Assembly (NCBI GenBank): GCA_002863045.1
Contig: PKDH01000066.1
Location: 1-60,760, forward strand
Direction: 5' to 3'
DNA length: 60,760 nucleotides
From: Legionella sp.
GTDB taxonomy: Bacteria; Pseudomonadota; Gammaproteobacteria; Legionellales; Legionellaceae
This document shows, piece by piece, positions 1 to 9,418 of this stretch. Below the pieces are notes generated by a model. It was not told the origin of the DNA. It saw only the letters and a list, made by a program, of their open reading frames with translations, and did no database searches. Made by a program: the position numbers and the translations under genes. How positions within the stretch are numbered: the stretch's first letter is position 1; every line of letters starts with the position of its first letter.

Positions 1-79
1 TCTATTCTGCAAGATAGTTATTTGTATTCTTTTTTAAATACTCTTATGATTGAAGCAATTTTCATGCAAGGATGAGGCA

Positions 80-1102
80 ATGCGGTACTTTCTAGGGCTG
101 CTTTTAATAACATTATCTTTTAATACATTTTGTTTAACGCTTAAACCTGATGCACCTAAACGATATGTTGTTAAACCCAAAGATACACTTTGGGATATTG
201 CCAACCGATATCTTGCCCACCCCTGGGAATGGAAAAAATTATGGTATGCCAATCCTCAGATTAAAAATCCTAAACGATTGTATGTGGGTGCGGTGATTTA
301 TCTTGACTACTATCAAAAACGACCTTATTTACAGGTATTATCCAACGGTACCATTAAACTCTCCCCGCATATTCGCCCGATGCAATTAGGGCAGCCCATA
401 CCTGCTATTCCCTTAACTGATATCCAACCTTTTTTAAATGCCTCATTGGTTATGGATAAAGATAAACTGCAGCAAGCGCCTTATGTGGTCGCTTTTATTG
501 GTGAACATATGCTAGGTGGTCAAGGCGATGAGGTGTATGTCAAAAATTTATGTGCACCCCATAGTTTGCCAGCTGAAACGACGGTGCCTTACACGCTTTA
601 TCGCCCGGGCAAAGCTTATATTGAACCTATAAGCCAGCGAGTACTAGGCTATAAAGCGACTTTAGTGGGCTATGGTCAATTGGTTAAAGCCGGCAATCCT
701 GCAACCATTTTATTGACAGAAATTACCGAAGGCGTGCGTTTAAAAGATCGCGTCATGCTCGATGATTTTCCCGAATTTAAATTATATTTTGAGCCCAAAG
801 CGCCTAATTTCCCGATAAAAGCCTCTATTATTGATTTACCACCTAATTATACTCAAGGTGCTGTGGGCCTGGTCGCAACCCTTAACCGTGGCCAAGATGC
901 CGGTTTAGAAGCAGGTGATGTATTAGCCATTTATAAACGCAAACGCATTATCAATGATCCTTTAACCGGACAGGCGCTGGTACTGCCCAAAGAGCGCTTG
1001 GGTGAGTTGATGATTTTTCGTACCTTCTCACAAACAAGTTTTGCGTTGGTTGTGCGTTCCACCCGGGCAATTCATTTGCATGATGTGGTAACCAATCCGT
1101 GA
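80..1102 (+). CDS. LysM-domain envelope protein encoded upstream of dprA
   Basis: A 340-residue protein. I place the start at the ATG at 80 because AAGGA lies 7 nt upstream and the resulting N-terminus (MRYFLGLLLITLSFNTFC) is a plausible signal peptide, whereas the ATG at 50 adds ten polar residues. A LysM domain follows at about residues 27-80 (YVVKPKDTLWDIANRYL, then W..NP.I..P..L..G). LysM domains bind peptidoglycan, so the protein probably acts in the periplasm or envelope. The remaining ~260 residues are not recognised. Its stop overlaps the dprA start by 4 nt, an arrangement suggesting co-translation; a LysM protein beside dprA is common in gammaproteobacteria. The exact role is unknown. 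Confidence 0.85.
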   Translation: MRYFLGLLLITLSFNTFCLTLKPDAPKRYVVKPKDTLWDIANRYLAHPWEWKKLWYANPQIKNPKRLYVGAVIYLDYYQKRPYLQVLSNGTIKLSPHIRPMQLGQPIPAIPLTDIQPFLNASLVMDKDKLQQAPYVVAFIGEHMLGGQGDEVYVKNLCAPHSLPAETTVPYTLYRPGKAYIEPISQRVLGYKATLVGYGQLVKAGNPATILLTEITEGVRLKDRVMLDDFPEFKLYFEPKAPNFPIKASIIDLPPNYTQGAVGLVATLNRGQDAGLEAGDVLAIYKRKRIINDPLTGQALVLPKERLGELMIFRTFSQTSFALVVRSTRAIHLHDVVTNP

Positions 1103-2178
1103 GTAATAAAATTTCTTTGCTTGCGCTTAATCGCCTAGCAGGTTTAGGCCCTATCGGCATTAAAAAGTTACAACGTCGTTTTCCTGACTTGAATGAATTA
1201 TTTGGCTTATCTGCTCAAGAATTAATAGCACTTGGCATAACATCTAAACTTGCGCATACCCTAAAGCAAGATGTAAGGCATGCCATAGAAGCTGATTTAA
1301 GTTGGGAAAATGCGCATCCAACCCATCATATTTTAACTTGGGATGATGCGCACTATCCAAGTCTTCTTAAGGAAATTCATGACCCACCACCGGTTTTATA
1401 TGCCATAGGTGATATCACCTGCTTAACTCATCCTTGTCTTTTGGCCATGGTTGGCACCCGCAAGCCCTCTGCCACCGGCCGTGATATCGCTTGGCAGTTT
1501 GCCTATGAGCTGGCCGCCCACCATATTCATATTGTCAGCGGGTTGGCTCTAGGTATTGATGCGCAAGCCCATATGGGCAGCCTTGCTGCAGCAGGTTCAA
1601 CCATTGCGGTGATGGCCACCGGTATTGATACTATTTACCCTCATACACATCAAAAGCTTGCGAGCGAAATCGGCGAAAAAGGCGTTATTTTAACCGAATT
1701 TCCGCTTAAAACATCGCCAAACCCTAGACATTTCCCCCGTAGAAACCGTATAATAAGTGGATTATCTTTGGCCACATTGGTGGTTGAGGCGGCAATTAAA
1801 AGTGGCTCATTGATTACGGCACGTTTTGCTTTAGAGCAAAATCGGGATGTGTTTGCCATCCCAGGTTCGATTCACAATCCACAAGCACAAGGGTGTCATC
1901 ATTTATTACAACAAGGTGCGCAGTTGATAACCACTGTACAAGATATTTTAGAGCAATTTAGCCACAAACAAGCAGCGTATAGTGCTTGGCCTGCATCAAC
2001 AATGCTTGATATAGAACAACCATTGATGCAATGGATTGGGTTTGAGACCACAAGTTTTGATTTAATTTTACAGCGTAGTCAATATGCAGTGGATGAACTT
2101 GCCTGCGCATTGACCGAACTTGAACTTGAAGGGTTGATTCAAGCAGTTCCGGGTGGTTATGCACGCAGTAGAGCATAA
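1099..2178 (+). CDS. dprA: DNA-processing protein DprA (competence, RecA loader)
   Basis: A 359-residue protein starting with GTG in a GTGA overlap with the LysM gene. The central Rossmann-like DprA/Smf fold is clear: a GTRKPS segment near residue 120, SGLALGIDAQAH near 150, and a P.RHFPRRNRIISGLS segment near 210. A C-terminal winged-helix domain (about residues 300-355) follows. DprA protects incoming single-stranded DNA and loads RecA during natural transformation. Its presence, together with pilT elsewhere in the window, is consistent with a transformable cell, though dprA also occurs in non-competent bacteria. Confidence 0.95.
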   Translation: MSNKISLLALNRLAGLGPIGIKKLQRRFPDLNELFGLSAQELIALGITSKLAHTLKQDVRHAIEADLSWENAHPTHHILTWDDAHYPSLLKEIHDPPPVLYAIGDITCLTHPCLLAMVGTRKPSATGRDIAWQFAYELAAHHIHIVSGLALGIDAQAHMGSLAAAGSTIAVMATGIDTIYPHTHQKLASEIGEKGVILTEFPLKTSPNPRHFPRRNRIISGLSLATLVVEAAIKSGSLITARFALEQNRDVFAIPGSIHNPQAQGCHHLLQQGAQLITTVQDILEQFSHKQAAYSAWPASTMLDIEQPLMQWIGFETTSFDLILQRSQYAVDELACALTELELEGLIQAVPGGYARSRA

Positions 2179-2248
2179 GAATTCTTTTTATTCATCTTAT
2201 GAGCTTATGCTAGAGAAAAAAAGCTAAGCTTGATATTTAAGGTAACCT

Positions 2249-2662
2249 ATGACAGATAATTTATTGCAAATGTTAATGCATTTTTTCGAAAAAAGCTTAA
2301 CACAAATGACTCAAAACAAATTGCAAAGTAGTGCCGAGGATACGACCTCTTCGCCTAATGAGTTGATGATTTTCAAGCCAGCATCTGCTTTATCCATGCG
2401 TGTATTTACCGTCGAGGAAAAGCATAAATTGACCAAACCTAGCTATCAATTTTTAAACCGTCTTTTACTTTGGCAAATGCTGCCCTCTGAGACCATGGAA
2501 AAAGTTATCACCCAATTGTTGTTTTCTGAGTCACGTTTTGTGACATTACAAGAAACCAAATGGACCATTCGCAATGTACTTGCGGAACATCTTAACGAAC
2601 ATCAGTTGGCTTTTTTAGATTTGCTACTGTATCAACAAGAAGATAACCTGCCCAAGCATTAA
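2249..2662 (+). CDS. smg: Smg family protein (DUF494)
   Basis: A 137-residue protein with AAGG placed 7-8 nt before the ATG. It has the Smg start (MTDNLLQMLMHFFE) and the conserved end, in which a W.IRNVLA segment is followed by a short acidic tail. The family is usually about 155-160 residues, so this copy is slightly short in the middle. The position between dprA and topA is the standard gammaproteobacterial location. The molecular function of Smg is not established. The gene is likely read with dprA or from the 70-bp gap upstream. Confidence 0.85.
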   Translation: MTDNLLQMLMHFFEKSLTQMTQNKLQSSAEDTTSSPNELMIFKPASALSMRVFTVEEKHKLTKPSYQFLNRLLLWQMLPSETMEKVITQLLFSESRFVTLQETKWTIRNVLAEHLNEHQLAFLDLLLYQQEDNLPKH

Positions 2663-2685
2663 TAGATTTTAAGGATTAACTGATT

Positions 2686-4983
2686 ATGTCGCAATCGCTT
2701 GTTATCGTAGAATCCCCAGCCAAAGCTAAAACTATTCAAAAGTATCTAGGTAAAGGTTATCACGTACTAGCTTCATATGGCCATGTGCGTGATTTATTAC
2801 CTAAGAAGGGATCAGTAGACCCCCAAAATCATTTCAAAATGACCTATTGTGCGGTTGACAAAAACAAACGTCATATTGATGCCATTGCCAAAGCACTTAA
2901 AGCAGCCGACACTTTGTTACTAGCGACTGACCCTGACCGCGAGGGTGAAGCTATTTCTTGGCATATTTATGAGCTGATGCAGCAGAAAAAATTACTCAAA
3001 AATAAAACGGTGCACCGTATTTTTTTTAATGAAATCACCAAATCGGCCATTCAAGAAGCCATTGCTAAGCCACGCGTTATTTCGATGGATTTGGTCAATG
3101 CTCAACAAGCACGCCGCGCACTGGACTATCTCGTAGGCTTTAATTTATCACCACTTTTATGGAAAAAAATCCGCCCAGGCCTTTCAGCAGGCCGCGTACA
3201 AAGCCCGGCTTTGCGCTTAATTACCGAACGCGAAGAACAAATTGAACAATTTGTGGCGAAAGAACATTGGAAAGTGACTGCCTTTTGTCAAGCACAGGCC
3301 CAATCATTCCAAGCAAGATTAACTCATTTCAATGAGTTAAAATTAACTCAATTTAGTATCACTGACGCCAAACATGCTAAGGAAATTCAACAAACCCTAC
3401 TTGCTACAGCTGCCGGCACGCTTTTAGTCGAGCATATCGATAAGAAGCAACGCAAACGTAAACCCGCGCCACCTTTTATTACCTCAACCATCCAACAAGA
3501 AGCGGCCAGAAAATTAGGTTTTACTGCCCGAAAAACCATGATGGTGGCTCAACAGTTATACGAAGGGATTGACATTGGTAGTGGCACCACAGGTTTAATT
3601 ACTTACATGCGTACCGATTCGGTTAACCTAGCAAAAGAAGCCATCGCTGATATTCGTGATTATATCGCTAAGCGGTACGCCAAAGATTATCTAGCCTCAG
3701 CACCTCGTGCTTATAAAACAAAATCTAAAAACGCACAAGAAGCGCATGAAGCCATCCGCCCAACAGCCATCACTCGCACACCTGAAATGCTACATGCAAC
3801 CCTCACCCCTGACCAACTAAAGCTTTACACTTTAATTTGGCAACGCAGTGTGGCGTGTCAAATGAGTGATGCCTTGATTGATACAGTTGCGATTGATTTA
3901 AGTGCTAGCAAAGCGCACTTATTTCGTGCCAATGGTTCGGTTATCGCTTTCCCAGGATTTCTAACCGTTTATGAAGAAAGTTTTGATGATACCAAAGATG
4001 ATGAGGCGCAAGGTACACTTTTACCTGAGCTAAATATTGGTACAAAAGTCACTTTAAATGATGTGGTTCCGACTCAACATTTCACCGAGCCACCACCGCG
4101 TTATTCTGAAGCATCGCTGGTTAAAGCATTAGAAGAACATGATATTGGCAGGCCTTCTACTTACGCGGCCATTATTCATACGCTGCAACAAAGAGAGTAT
4201 GTAATTTCTGAGAAAAAACGTTTTATTCCAACCGATGTGGGCCGCGTTGTAAATCGGTTTTTAACTCATTATTTTACCCGCTATGTGGATTATCATTTTA
4301 CCGCCCAATTAGAAGATACCTTAGACGCCATCTCTCGGGGTGAAAAAGACTGGATTCCAGTATTAGAAACCTTTTGGCAACCCTTCACTCAGCAAATTCA
4401 GGATATTGATACAACCGTACAGCGCAAGGATGTGACCTCTGAGGTATTGGAAGAAACCTGCCCTAAATGCCAAAAACCTTTGGCTATTCGATTAGGCAAG
4501 CGTGGACGTTTTATTGGTTGTACAGGTTATCCTGATTGTGATTATACCCAAGATTTGGCTGGAAACGTGCTCGAAGCCGTGCAACCGACGGTTGTTGAGG
4601 GTCGCAGTTGCCCTGATTGCCAACATGAGCTGCATATCAAGTCGGGGCGTTATGGTCGCTTTATCAGCTGTAGCAACTATCCTCAATGCCGTTATATCGA
4701 GCCACTTGAAAAACCTGTAGATACGCTTGTTACTTGCCCAAAATGCACCAACGCCACCCTCTTGCAGCGTAAATCACGCAAAGGAAAAATTTTCTTCTCC
4801 TGTAAAAATTATCCTAAATGCAATTATGCGCTTTGGAACAAGCCCATTGATAAACCTTGTCCAAAATGTACCTGGCCTATTTTAACCATCAAAGAAACCA
4901 AGCGTTTTGGTACCCAATCTATTTGTCCGAATGAAGCATGTGATTTTTGTGAAACTCTGCCTGCTGATGCCAATGATGCGTGA
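2686..4983 (+). CDS. topA: DNA topoisomerase I (type IA)
   Basis: A 765-residue enzyme that relaxes negative supercoils. The N-terminal Toprim domain begins VIVESPAKAKTI and includes the acidic TDPDREGEAISWH motif near residues 80-93. The active-site tyrosine is Tyr307 in GLITYMRTDS. The C-terminus has four zinc-ribbon units, each built from CPxC and a later CxxxxxC-type pair (from about residue 590 onward), giving a full-length enzyme of the usual gammaproteobacterial type, slightly shorter than E. coli's. The gene follows smg by 23 nt and probably shares its transcript. It converges on the next gene with only 3 nt between stop codons. Confidence 0.97.
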   Translation: MSQSLVIVESPAKAKTIQKYLGKGYHVLASYGHVRDLLPKKGSVDPQNHFKMTYCAVDKNKRHIDAIAKALKAADTLLLATDPDREGEAISWHIYELMQQKKLLKNKTVHRIFFNEITKSAIQEAIAKPRVISMDLVNAQQARRALDYLVGFNLSPLLWKKIRPGLSAGRVQSPALRLITEREEQIEQFVAKEHWKVTAFCQAQAQSFQARLTHFNELKLTQFSITDAKHAKEIQQTLLATAAGTLLVEHIDKKQRKRKPAPPFITSTIQQEAARKLGFTARKTMMVAQQLYEGIDIGSGTTGLITYMRTDSVNLAKEAIADIRDYIAKRYAKDYLASAPRAYKTKSKNAQEAHEAIRPTAITRTPEMLHATLTPDQLKLYTLIWQRSVACQMSDALIDTVAIDLSASKAHLFRANGSVIAFPGFLTVYEESFDDTKDDEAQGTLLPELNIGTKVTLNDVVPTQHFTEPPPRYSEASLVKALEEHDIGRPSTYAAIIHTLQQREYVISEKKRFIPTDVGRVVNRFLTHYFTRYVDYHFTAQLEDTLDAISRGEKDWIPVLETFWQPFTQQIQDIDTTVQRKDVTSEVLEETCPKCQKPLAIRLGKRGRFIGCTGYPDCDYTQDLAGNVLEAVQPTVVEGRSCPDCQHELHIKSGRYGRFISCSNYPQCRYIEPLEKPVDTLVTCPKCTNATLLQRKSRKGKIFFSCKNYPKCNYALWNKPIDKPCPKCTWPILTIKETKRFGTQSICPNEACDFCETLPADANDA

Positions 4984-4986
4984 GGA

Positions 4987-5412
4987 TTATTCTATTGAGT
5001 CTTCATGCATCAAAGATTCAATGTAACGGCGACATGTAAGGGGTCTATCCAGATAATGGATAACTTGCTGGGTGCCGCCTGTACCAACCACAGTTAATGA
5101 ACCATAGCGGCATATGCTACCAATAATTGACTGCTTAATATCAACGCTTTCGATTTTATTAAGTGGAATATCACAGGTATTACGCACTAAAATTCCTGTA
5201 CGAAATACCACGCTTTTGGGCCCAATGCTAAGTGAGGAGGCATAATAATTAAGCCAGGTGGCTGCCCACCATAAGATGGCAGCCAATAATATTAACAGCG
5301 CCATATTGAGTAGCTCGTTGATAAACAAACCACTCATTGCTAGCAAAGCGAGTAAAGTTGGATTTAAAAAAATTAACCAATGTAGTCTGCCAACATATCG
5401 GGTAGGAGTCAT
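4987..5412 (-). CDS. PH-domain (bPH2-like) membrane protein
   Basis: A 141-residue protein. The start is chosen at the ATG at 5412, which has GAGG just upstream; an in-frame TTG at 5436 is a weaker alternative. Two hydrophobic segments (about residues 17-30 and 36-55) form a membrane hairpin. A bacterial PH domain follows: S.S.GPKSVVFRTGIL, then IPLNKIESVDIKQSIIG, then YGSLTVVGTGG. This matches the YdbT/bPH2-type families, whose function is poorly defined. It is convergent with topA and divergent from dciA, with a 56-80 bp promoter gap between them. Confidence 0.75.
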   Translation of the reverse strand: MTPTRYVGRLHWLIFLNPTLLALLAMSGLFINELLNMALLILLAAILWWAATWLNYYASSLSIGPKSVVFRTGILVRNTCDIPLNKIESVDIKQSIIGSICRYGSLTVVGTGGTQQVIHYLDRPLTCRRYIESLMHEDSIE

Positions 5413-5492
5413 AACGCCTCGCTCTAAAGGTGACAATTAAGATGAATTGCTTATAATAATTCAGAGCTTATTAATTTTCTAGTTGCATCCTT

Positions 5493-5930
5493 ATGAACCG
5501 CATTAATCACTGCATGAATCCAAATTTATCGAAAATTATACAGCAAACGATTTGGTTTGAAGAACTTACGCGCAAAATTCAAATGCTTTTACCTGTGCAT
5601 TTATCGACACACTGCCATGTAGTAAGCTTTAAACAAGGTTGTTTGATGCTCAATGTCACTAATACAAGCTTTGCCACAGAACTGCGCTATCAATTGCCTT
5701 ACCTGCGCGATGCATTACGCAAAAAAGCGCATTTACCACAATTATTGTCGATAAAAATCAAGCTTCTGCCTGATTTACCATCGTTTTCACTTAAACCTGC
5801 TCAAACAATTAAAAAAACACTGTCGTCACCAACCCAAACCCTTATTCGTCAAACCGCTGAGATGTGTCAATATCTGCCTTTAAAACAAGCCTTACACCGC
5901 CTAGCTTCGACAAAAATCCTCCAAGACTAG
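5493..5930 (+). CDS. dciA: DciA-type replicative helicase loader (DUF721)
   Basis: A 145-residue protein of the DUF721/DciA family. It has an N-terminal helical part followed by the family core at about residues 45-90 (GCLMLNVTNTSFATELRYQLPYLRDALR, then LLSIKIKLLP), and a basic C-terminal tail. DciA loads the DnaB replicative helicase in bacteria that lack DnaC. The ATG at 5493 has no clear ribosome-binding site; the ATG at 5514 is an alternative. The gene sits directly beside a gap with perfect DnaA boxes, and in many gammaproteobacteria dciA lies near lpxC, as here. Confidence 0.8.
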   Translation: MNRINHCMNPNLSKIIQQTIWFEELTRKIQMLLPVHLSTHCHVVSFKQGCLMLNVTNTSFATELRYQLPYLRDALRKKAHLPQLLSIKIKLLPDLPSFSLKPAQTIKKTLSSPTQTLIRQTAEMCQYLPLKQALHRLASTKILQD

Positions 5931-5964
5931 CTTTATTGAGCTTTTACCTATCTTTTTAGCCATT

Positions 5965-6103
5965 TGTGGATAACTTATTTAGCAAGTTTTATTAATTTTG
6001 ATATATTTCTGCTTAAACCTGCTATAAACACCAAAATATAAGCAGATAATATAACTATTAATCTCATTTTATGCACAATTACTGTGGATAAGTCTGTGCG
6101 TAA
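5965..6103. promoter_or_regulatory. DnaA-box cluster in the 316-bp dciA-hydrolase gap
   Basis: The gap 5931-6246 has no convincing ORF and is very AT-rich. It holds two perfect copies of the DnaA box TGTGGATAA in the same orientation at 5965-5973 and 6083-6091. A one-mismatch copy in the opposite orientation (TTATGCACA) is at 6069-6077, and a weak two-mismatch copy (TGTGCGTAA) at 6095-6103. DnaA binding is inferred from the consensus. The stretch between the perfect boxes is almost entirely A/T and could unwind easily. It could regulate dciA-region genes, titrate or reactivate DnaA, or be origin-related; gene orientation argues against a main origin. Confidence 0.5.
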
Positions 6104-6246
6104 TTTGGGAATACGCAGTTATTTAAAGGGTTAACATTGCTGCTTAGCTTTCAACCAACTAAAGCTTTCTGTAACCCCCAATATCACTTCAAGCAATATA
6201 CAATGGCAATTTGAACATGTTAATACGACCTATTTGAGCTGAGCAG

Positions 6247-7062
6247 TCACATCTTTCTTAATCGAGATAAATCAGGTTCAAATGCTTCAAATTGCACTAA
6301 AATTTCATGAATAAATACCATGGCTTCATCAGATTCTAACATCGATAAATGACCGTGAGGTTCACTTAAAATCAAACTTGAATGCGGATGTTGCTCAACA
6401 TATTCCGGTACAATGGCATGCTCATTTGCCACTAATGTATCGTTTGGTCCTGCGATAAAATAATAAGCGTACATCGAATGACTAATTTTCTGCTTTAATG
6501 CCTCTAAAAATTCACTCGATAGGCGCATCTCTTGGACTGAATTTGAAAAAAAGGTTAAAGGAAAACGTGCTTTTTTTGACCCTTGAAACGGAGCCGCATA
6601 ATTAATAAGTGCATCAATTTGCACATCATGCGCTAGAAATTCCGCAAAATAAGCGTTGATTAATCCGCCACGAGAATGACCAATAAGAATAACGCGCTGG
6701 ACATGGTTTTGCGCTATGTGTTGTTTTAATTCTTGAGCGAAAAACTCAACGCTTTTGCCTTTAAAGCGGTGCGAGAAATTTAGTAGCACGATTTTTTCAA
6801 TCGTGGAAGGCAGGTTGGTGTCTAAAAGACGGTGCGCTAAAGGTCTTAAGCTTCCTGGATAATCGGCAGTACCATGCACACAATAAAGCGTAATGGGTGT
6901 TGTGGTTGTATGTGCATTAAATCGTGGATTGAAATAAACATAATCATGCGCTTTTGAAAAAAACCACTGAGCAGAATGCGTGAGTGCATTGACCGCTCGA
7001 GGTCGGAGACCAGAGGATGAATTCGTATAAGGTTTAAGGTCATTTTCTTCTGAAGATGCCAT
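6247..7062 (-). CDS. Alpha/beta hydrolase (lipase-like)
   Basis: A 271-residue protein with AAGGAG 8 nt before its ATG. An oxyanion-type HGTADYPGS segment is near residue 65. The nucleophile elbow GHSRGG is near residue 128, a candidate catalytic Asp is in GPNDTLV near 206, and the candidate His in EPHGHLSML near 235, in the order expected for an alpha/beta hydrolase. There is no signal peptide, so it is probably cytoplasmic unless exported without one. The substrate cannot be read from the sequence; esterase or lipase activity is the best guess. It lies downstream of lpxC on the same strand with a 76-bp gap. Confidence 0.75.
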   Translation of the reverse strand: MASSEENDLKPYTNSSSGLRPRAVNALTHSAQWFFSKAHDYVYFNPRFNAHTTTTPITLYCVHGTADYPGSLRPLAHRLLDTNLPSTIEKIVLLNFSHRFKGKSVEFFAQELKQHIAQNHVQRVILIGHSRGGLINAYFAEFLAHDVQIDALINYAAPFQGSKKARFPLTFFSNSVQEMRLSSEFLEALKQKISHSMYAYYFIAGPNDTLVANEHAIVPEYVEQHPHSSLILSEPHGHLSMLESDEAMVFIHEILVQFEAFEPDLSRLRKM

Positions 7063-7138
7063 ACTATTGCTCCTTTAATGAGCTTTTATCTTAAATTTTA
7101 CAAGACTAGTATAGACAAAGATCAAAAAAGAACGTAAG

Positions 7139-8059
7139 TTAATAACCCAATTCAGCAGATAGCGCCAAAGAGCCACGCGTTAAGGGAGGAAGCGCCATTT
7201 CTTGATAAGCATATTCCCAGGCATCTTGCTCAAGCATAAGCTTTCTTAGTAATTTATTGTTAAGCTCATGACCTGATTTATACCCTTCAAAGCGCCCGAT
7301 TAAACCGCAGCCTAATAAAGCCAAGTCACCTATGACATCCAAAATTTTATGAGCAACAAATTCTTGCTCAAAACGCAAACCATCCTCGTTTAAAACTCGG
7401 TAATTATCGACCACTATGGCATTATCCAAGCTGCCGCCGCGCGCGAGGTTGTGCGCTCTTAACTTTTCATAATCGGACAGAAACCCAAATGTGCGCGCCC
7501 GACACACTTCTTTTACATAAGCTGTATCAGAAAATTCAAATTCAGCCGTTTGTGGTTTGTTGTTAAAAGCTGGGTGATTAAAGTCAATCGTGAATGAAAT
7601 TTTATAGCCTTCATAAGGCAATAATTGCACAAATTTATTTTGTTCTTCCACGCGAATTGGTTTTAAAATGCGGATATAACGTTTAGAAATTGTTTGCTCG
7701 CAAATACCTGCTGCTTGAATTAAAAATACAAAAGGTGCGGCGCTACCATCCATAATTGGTATTTCAGGGGCATTAATATCAATATAAGCATTGTCAATTT
7801 CAAGGCCTGCTAAGGCAGATAAAATATGTTCGACCGTTGCGACTTTAATATGGTTATGCTCTAATGTGGTACATAACAGTGTCTCGCTTACGTTGGTATA
7901 AATTGCTGGTACTTCAGGCACATGTTTTAGGTCAACCCGTCGAAACACAATACCTGTATTAACAGGGGCAGGACGTAAGGTCAGTAAAACTTTTTCTCCT
8001 GAATGCAAACCAACACCGGTGGCTTGGATGACTTTATTGGGAGTCCGTTGTTTCCTCAT
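7139..8059 (-). CDS. lpxC: UDP-3-O-acyl-N-acetylglucosamine deacetylase (lipid A synthesis)
   Basis: A 306-residue zinc-dependent deacetylase that makes the committed step of lipid A synthesis. I start it at the ATG at 8059 because the protein then begins [20 protein letters not shown] like known LpxC proteins and AAAGG precedes it; an in-frame ATG at 8107 would add 16 residues. The zinc-binding regions are visible: TVEHILSAL near residue 79, [10 protein letters not shown] near 235, and the catalytic GHELNN segment near 265. The length matches E. coli LpxC (305). It is the last gene of the dcw cluster, separated from ftsZ by a gap with a long inverted repeat. Confidence 0.95.
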   Translation of the reverse strand: MRKQRTPNKVIQATGVGLHSGEKVLLTLRPAPVNTGIVFRRVDLKHVPEVPAIYTNVSETLLCTTLEHNHIKVATVEHILSALAGLEIDNAYIDINAPEIPIMDGSAAPFVFLIQAAGICEQTISKRYIRILKPIRVEEQNKFVQLLPYEGYKISFTIDFNHPAFNNKPQTAEFEFSDTAYVKEVCRARTFGFLSDYEKLRAHNLARGGSLDNAIVVDNYRVLNEDGLRFEQEFVAHKILDVIGDLALLGCGLIGRFEGYKSGHELNNKLLRKLMLEQDAWEYAYQEMALPPLTRGSLALSAELGY

Positions 8060-8165
8060 GAACCTTTCACCTTTATCCTGATGTTTTTGCGCAATAAATT
8101 TTTCCATCGTATCATTCTAACTAAAAATAGTCTATTTTTGCCTGCTCTAACCGTTGATTTGATGG

Positions 8166-8206
8166 GTGCCAAGCTTAGAATTTTAGAATTGATTGAAGCT
8201 TGGCAC
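8166..8206. repeat. Perfect 11-bp inverted repeat between ftsZ and lpxC
   Basis: GTGCCAAGCTT at 8166-8176 is matched by AAGCTTGGCAC at 8196-8206, leaving a 19-nt spacer. It starts 11 nt after the ftsZ stop. No T-run follows on either strand, so it is not a classical intrinsic terminator. It could form an mRNA stem that protects the ftsZ 3' end, marks a processing site before lpxC, or binds a dimeric protein. Confidence 0.7.
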
Positions 8207-8216
8207 AGGCTTGATG

Positions 8217-9392
8217 TTATTCCACTTGCTCTTCTTGTTTCCTTAAAAAAGCTGGGATATCCAAGTAATCCATGTCATTGGCATGTTCGCTGGGCTTTGC
8301 CTGATGGCTGGCCGCCTGTTGTTTGCGCATAACTGCTGGGCGGTCTAGTTGATGATAATCAATTGAACCATCACCGCGGCGCGAATCCATTACCCGATTA
8401 ACGGCTTGAACATTCGCTGTTTGACGACTTCTTGTATCACCACCTAGGCCCGTCACAATCACCGTTACCCGCATTTCATCGGTCATATCCGCATCAATTA
8501 CCGTACCCACCACCACGGTTGCATCATCTGAAATAAACTCTTTGACCACATCACCGACTTCTTCAAACTCGCCAATGGACATATTAAGCCCGGCGGTGAT
8601 ATTAACCAAAATGCCTTTAGCGCCAGAAAAATTGACATCTTCAAGTAAAGGAGAAGCAATCGCCGCTTCTGCTGCTTGCCTGGCTCTTTGTTCGCCGGTT
8701 GAAGCACCAGTGCCCATCATGGCCATGCCCATTTCAGACATAACCGTGCGTACATCGGCAAAATCAACGTTAATTAAACCAGGTCGTGTGATTAAATCAG
8801 AAATGCCTTTAACCGCACCTAACAAGACATTATTTGCGGCTTTAAATGCATTTAAAAGACTAATATTTTTACCAAGCACACTTAATAATTTATTATTTGG
8901 AATGGTAATCAATGAATCAACATGCTCTGCCAAACACTTGATGCCTTCTTCAGCCGCTAAAGCACGCTGTCGGCCTTCAAATGAAAACGGTTTGGTAACG
9001 ATGGCAACCGTTAAAATATTAAGCTCTTTGGCAATTTGGGCAAACACAGGCGCGGCCCCTGTACCTGTACCACCGCCCATGCCAGCGGTGATAAACACCA
9101 TATCAGCGCCTTGTAAAACTTCTCTGATACGGTCTTTATCTTCTTCAGCCGCCTGACGTCCAATGCGTGGGTCAGCACCCGCGCCCAAACCTTTGGTTAA
9201 CTCATCGCCAAGCCTTAAATGGATTTTCGCATTGGATTTACCCAGTGCTTGAGCGTCGGTATTGGCACAAATAAACTCAACGCCATCGATGTTTTCTGCC
9301 ACCATATGTTCTAAGGCATTGCCACCGCCACCCCCGACCCCAACTACTTTTATGACGGCATTACTTTCAGGATTTTGAGTTAATTCAAACAT
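8217..9392 (-). CDS. ftsZ: Cell division tubulin homologue FtsZ
   Basis: A 391-residue protein. The ATG at 9392 is chosen because GAGAGG precedes it and the protein then begins MFELTQ, as FtsZ usually does; an upstream in-frame start at 9410 is less likely. The GTP-binding signature GGGTGTGAAP is near residue 105, and the T7 synergy region NVDFADVRTVM near 206. The variable linker ends in the conserved C-terminal peptide DYLDIPAFLRKQ, the docking site for FtsA and ZipA, both of which are encoded in this cluster. FtsZ polymerises into the cytokinetic ring at midcell. Confidence 0.98.
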   Translation of the reverse strand: MFELTQNPESNAVIKVVGVGGGGGNALEHMVAENIDGVEFICANTDAQALGKSNAKIHLRLGDELTKGLGAGADPRIGRQAAEEDKDRIREVLQGADMVFITAGMGGGTGTGAAPVFAQIAKELNILTVAIVTKPFSFEGRQRALAAEEGIKCLAEHVDSLITIPNNKLLSVLGKNISLLNAFKAANNVLLGAVKGISDLITRPGLINVDFADVRTVMSEMGMAMMGTGASTGEQRARQAAEAAIASPLLEDVNFSGAKGILVNITAGLNMSIGEFEEVGDVVKEFISDDATVVVGTVIDADMTDEMRVTVIVTGLGGDTRSRQTANVQAVNRVMDSRRGDGSIDYHQLDRPAVMRKQQAASHQAKPSEHANDMDYLDIPAFLRKQEEQVE

Positions 9393-9418
9393 ACTTACCT
9401 CTCTTTGCATTAATTAAG

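Noticed and set aside
5931..6246. Main chromosomal origin (oriC)
   Set aside because: DnaA boxes and AT-richness are present, but neighbouring genes on both sides run toward the gap rather than away from it, and dnaA, dnaN, rnpA, rpmH and gidA are not here.
8166..8206. Intrinsic terminator of ftsZ
   Set aside because: The stem is perfect, but no U-run follows on either strand and the loop is long.
8542..9156. Long plus-strand open frame opposite ftsZ
   Set aside because: It is the antisense shadow of a highly conserved gene, with Ser/Pro-rich low-information content and no ribosome-binding site.
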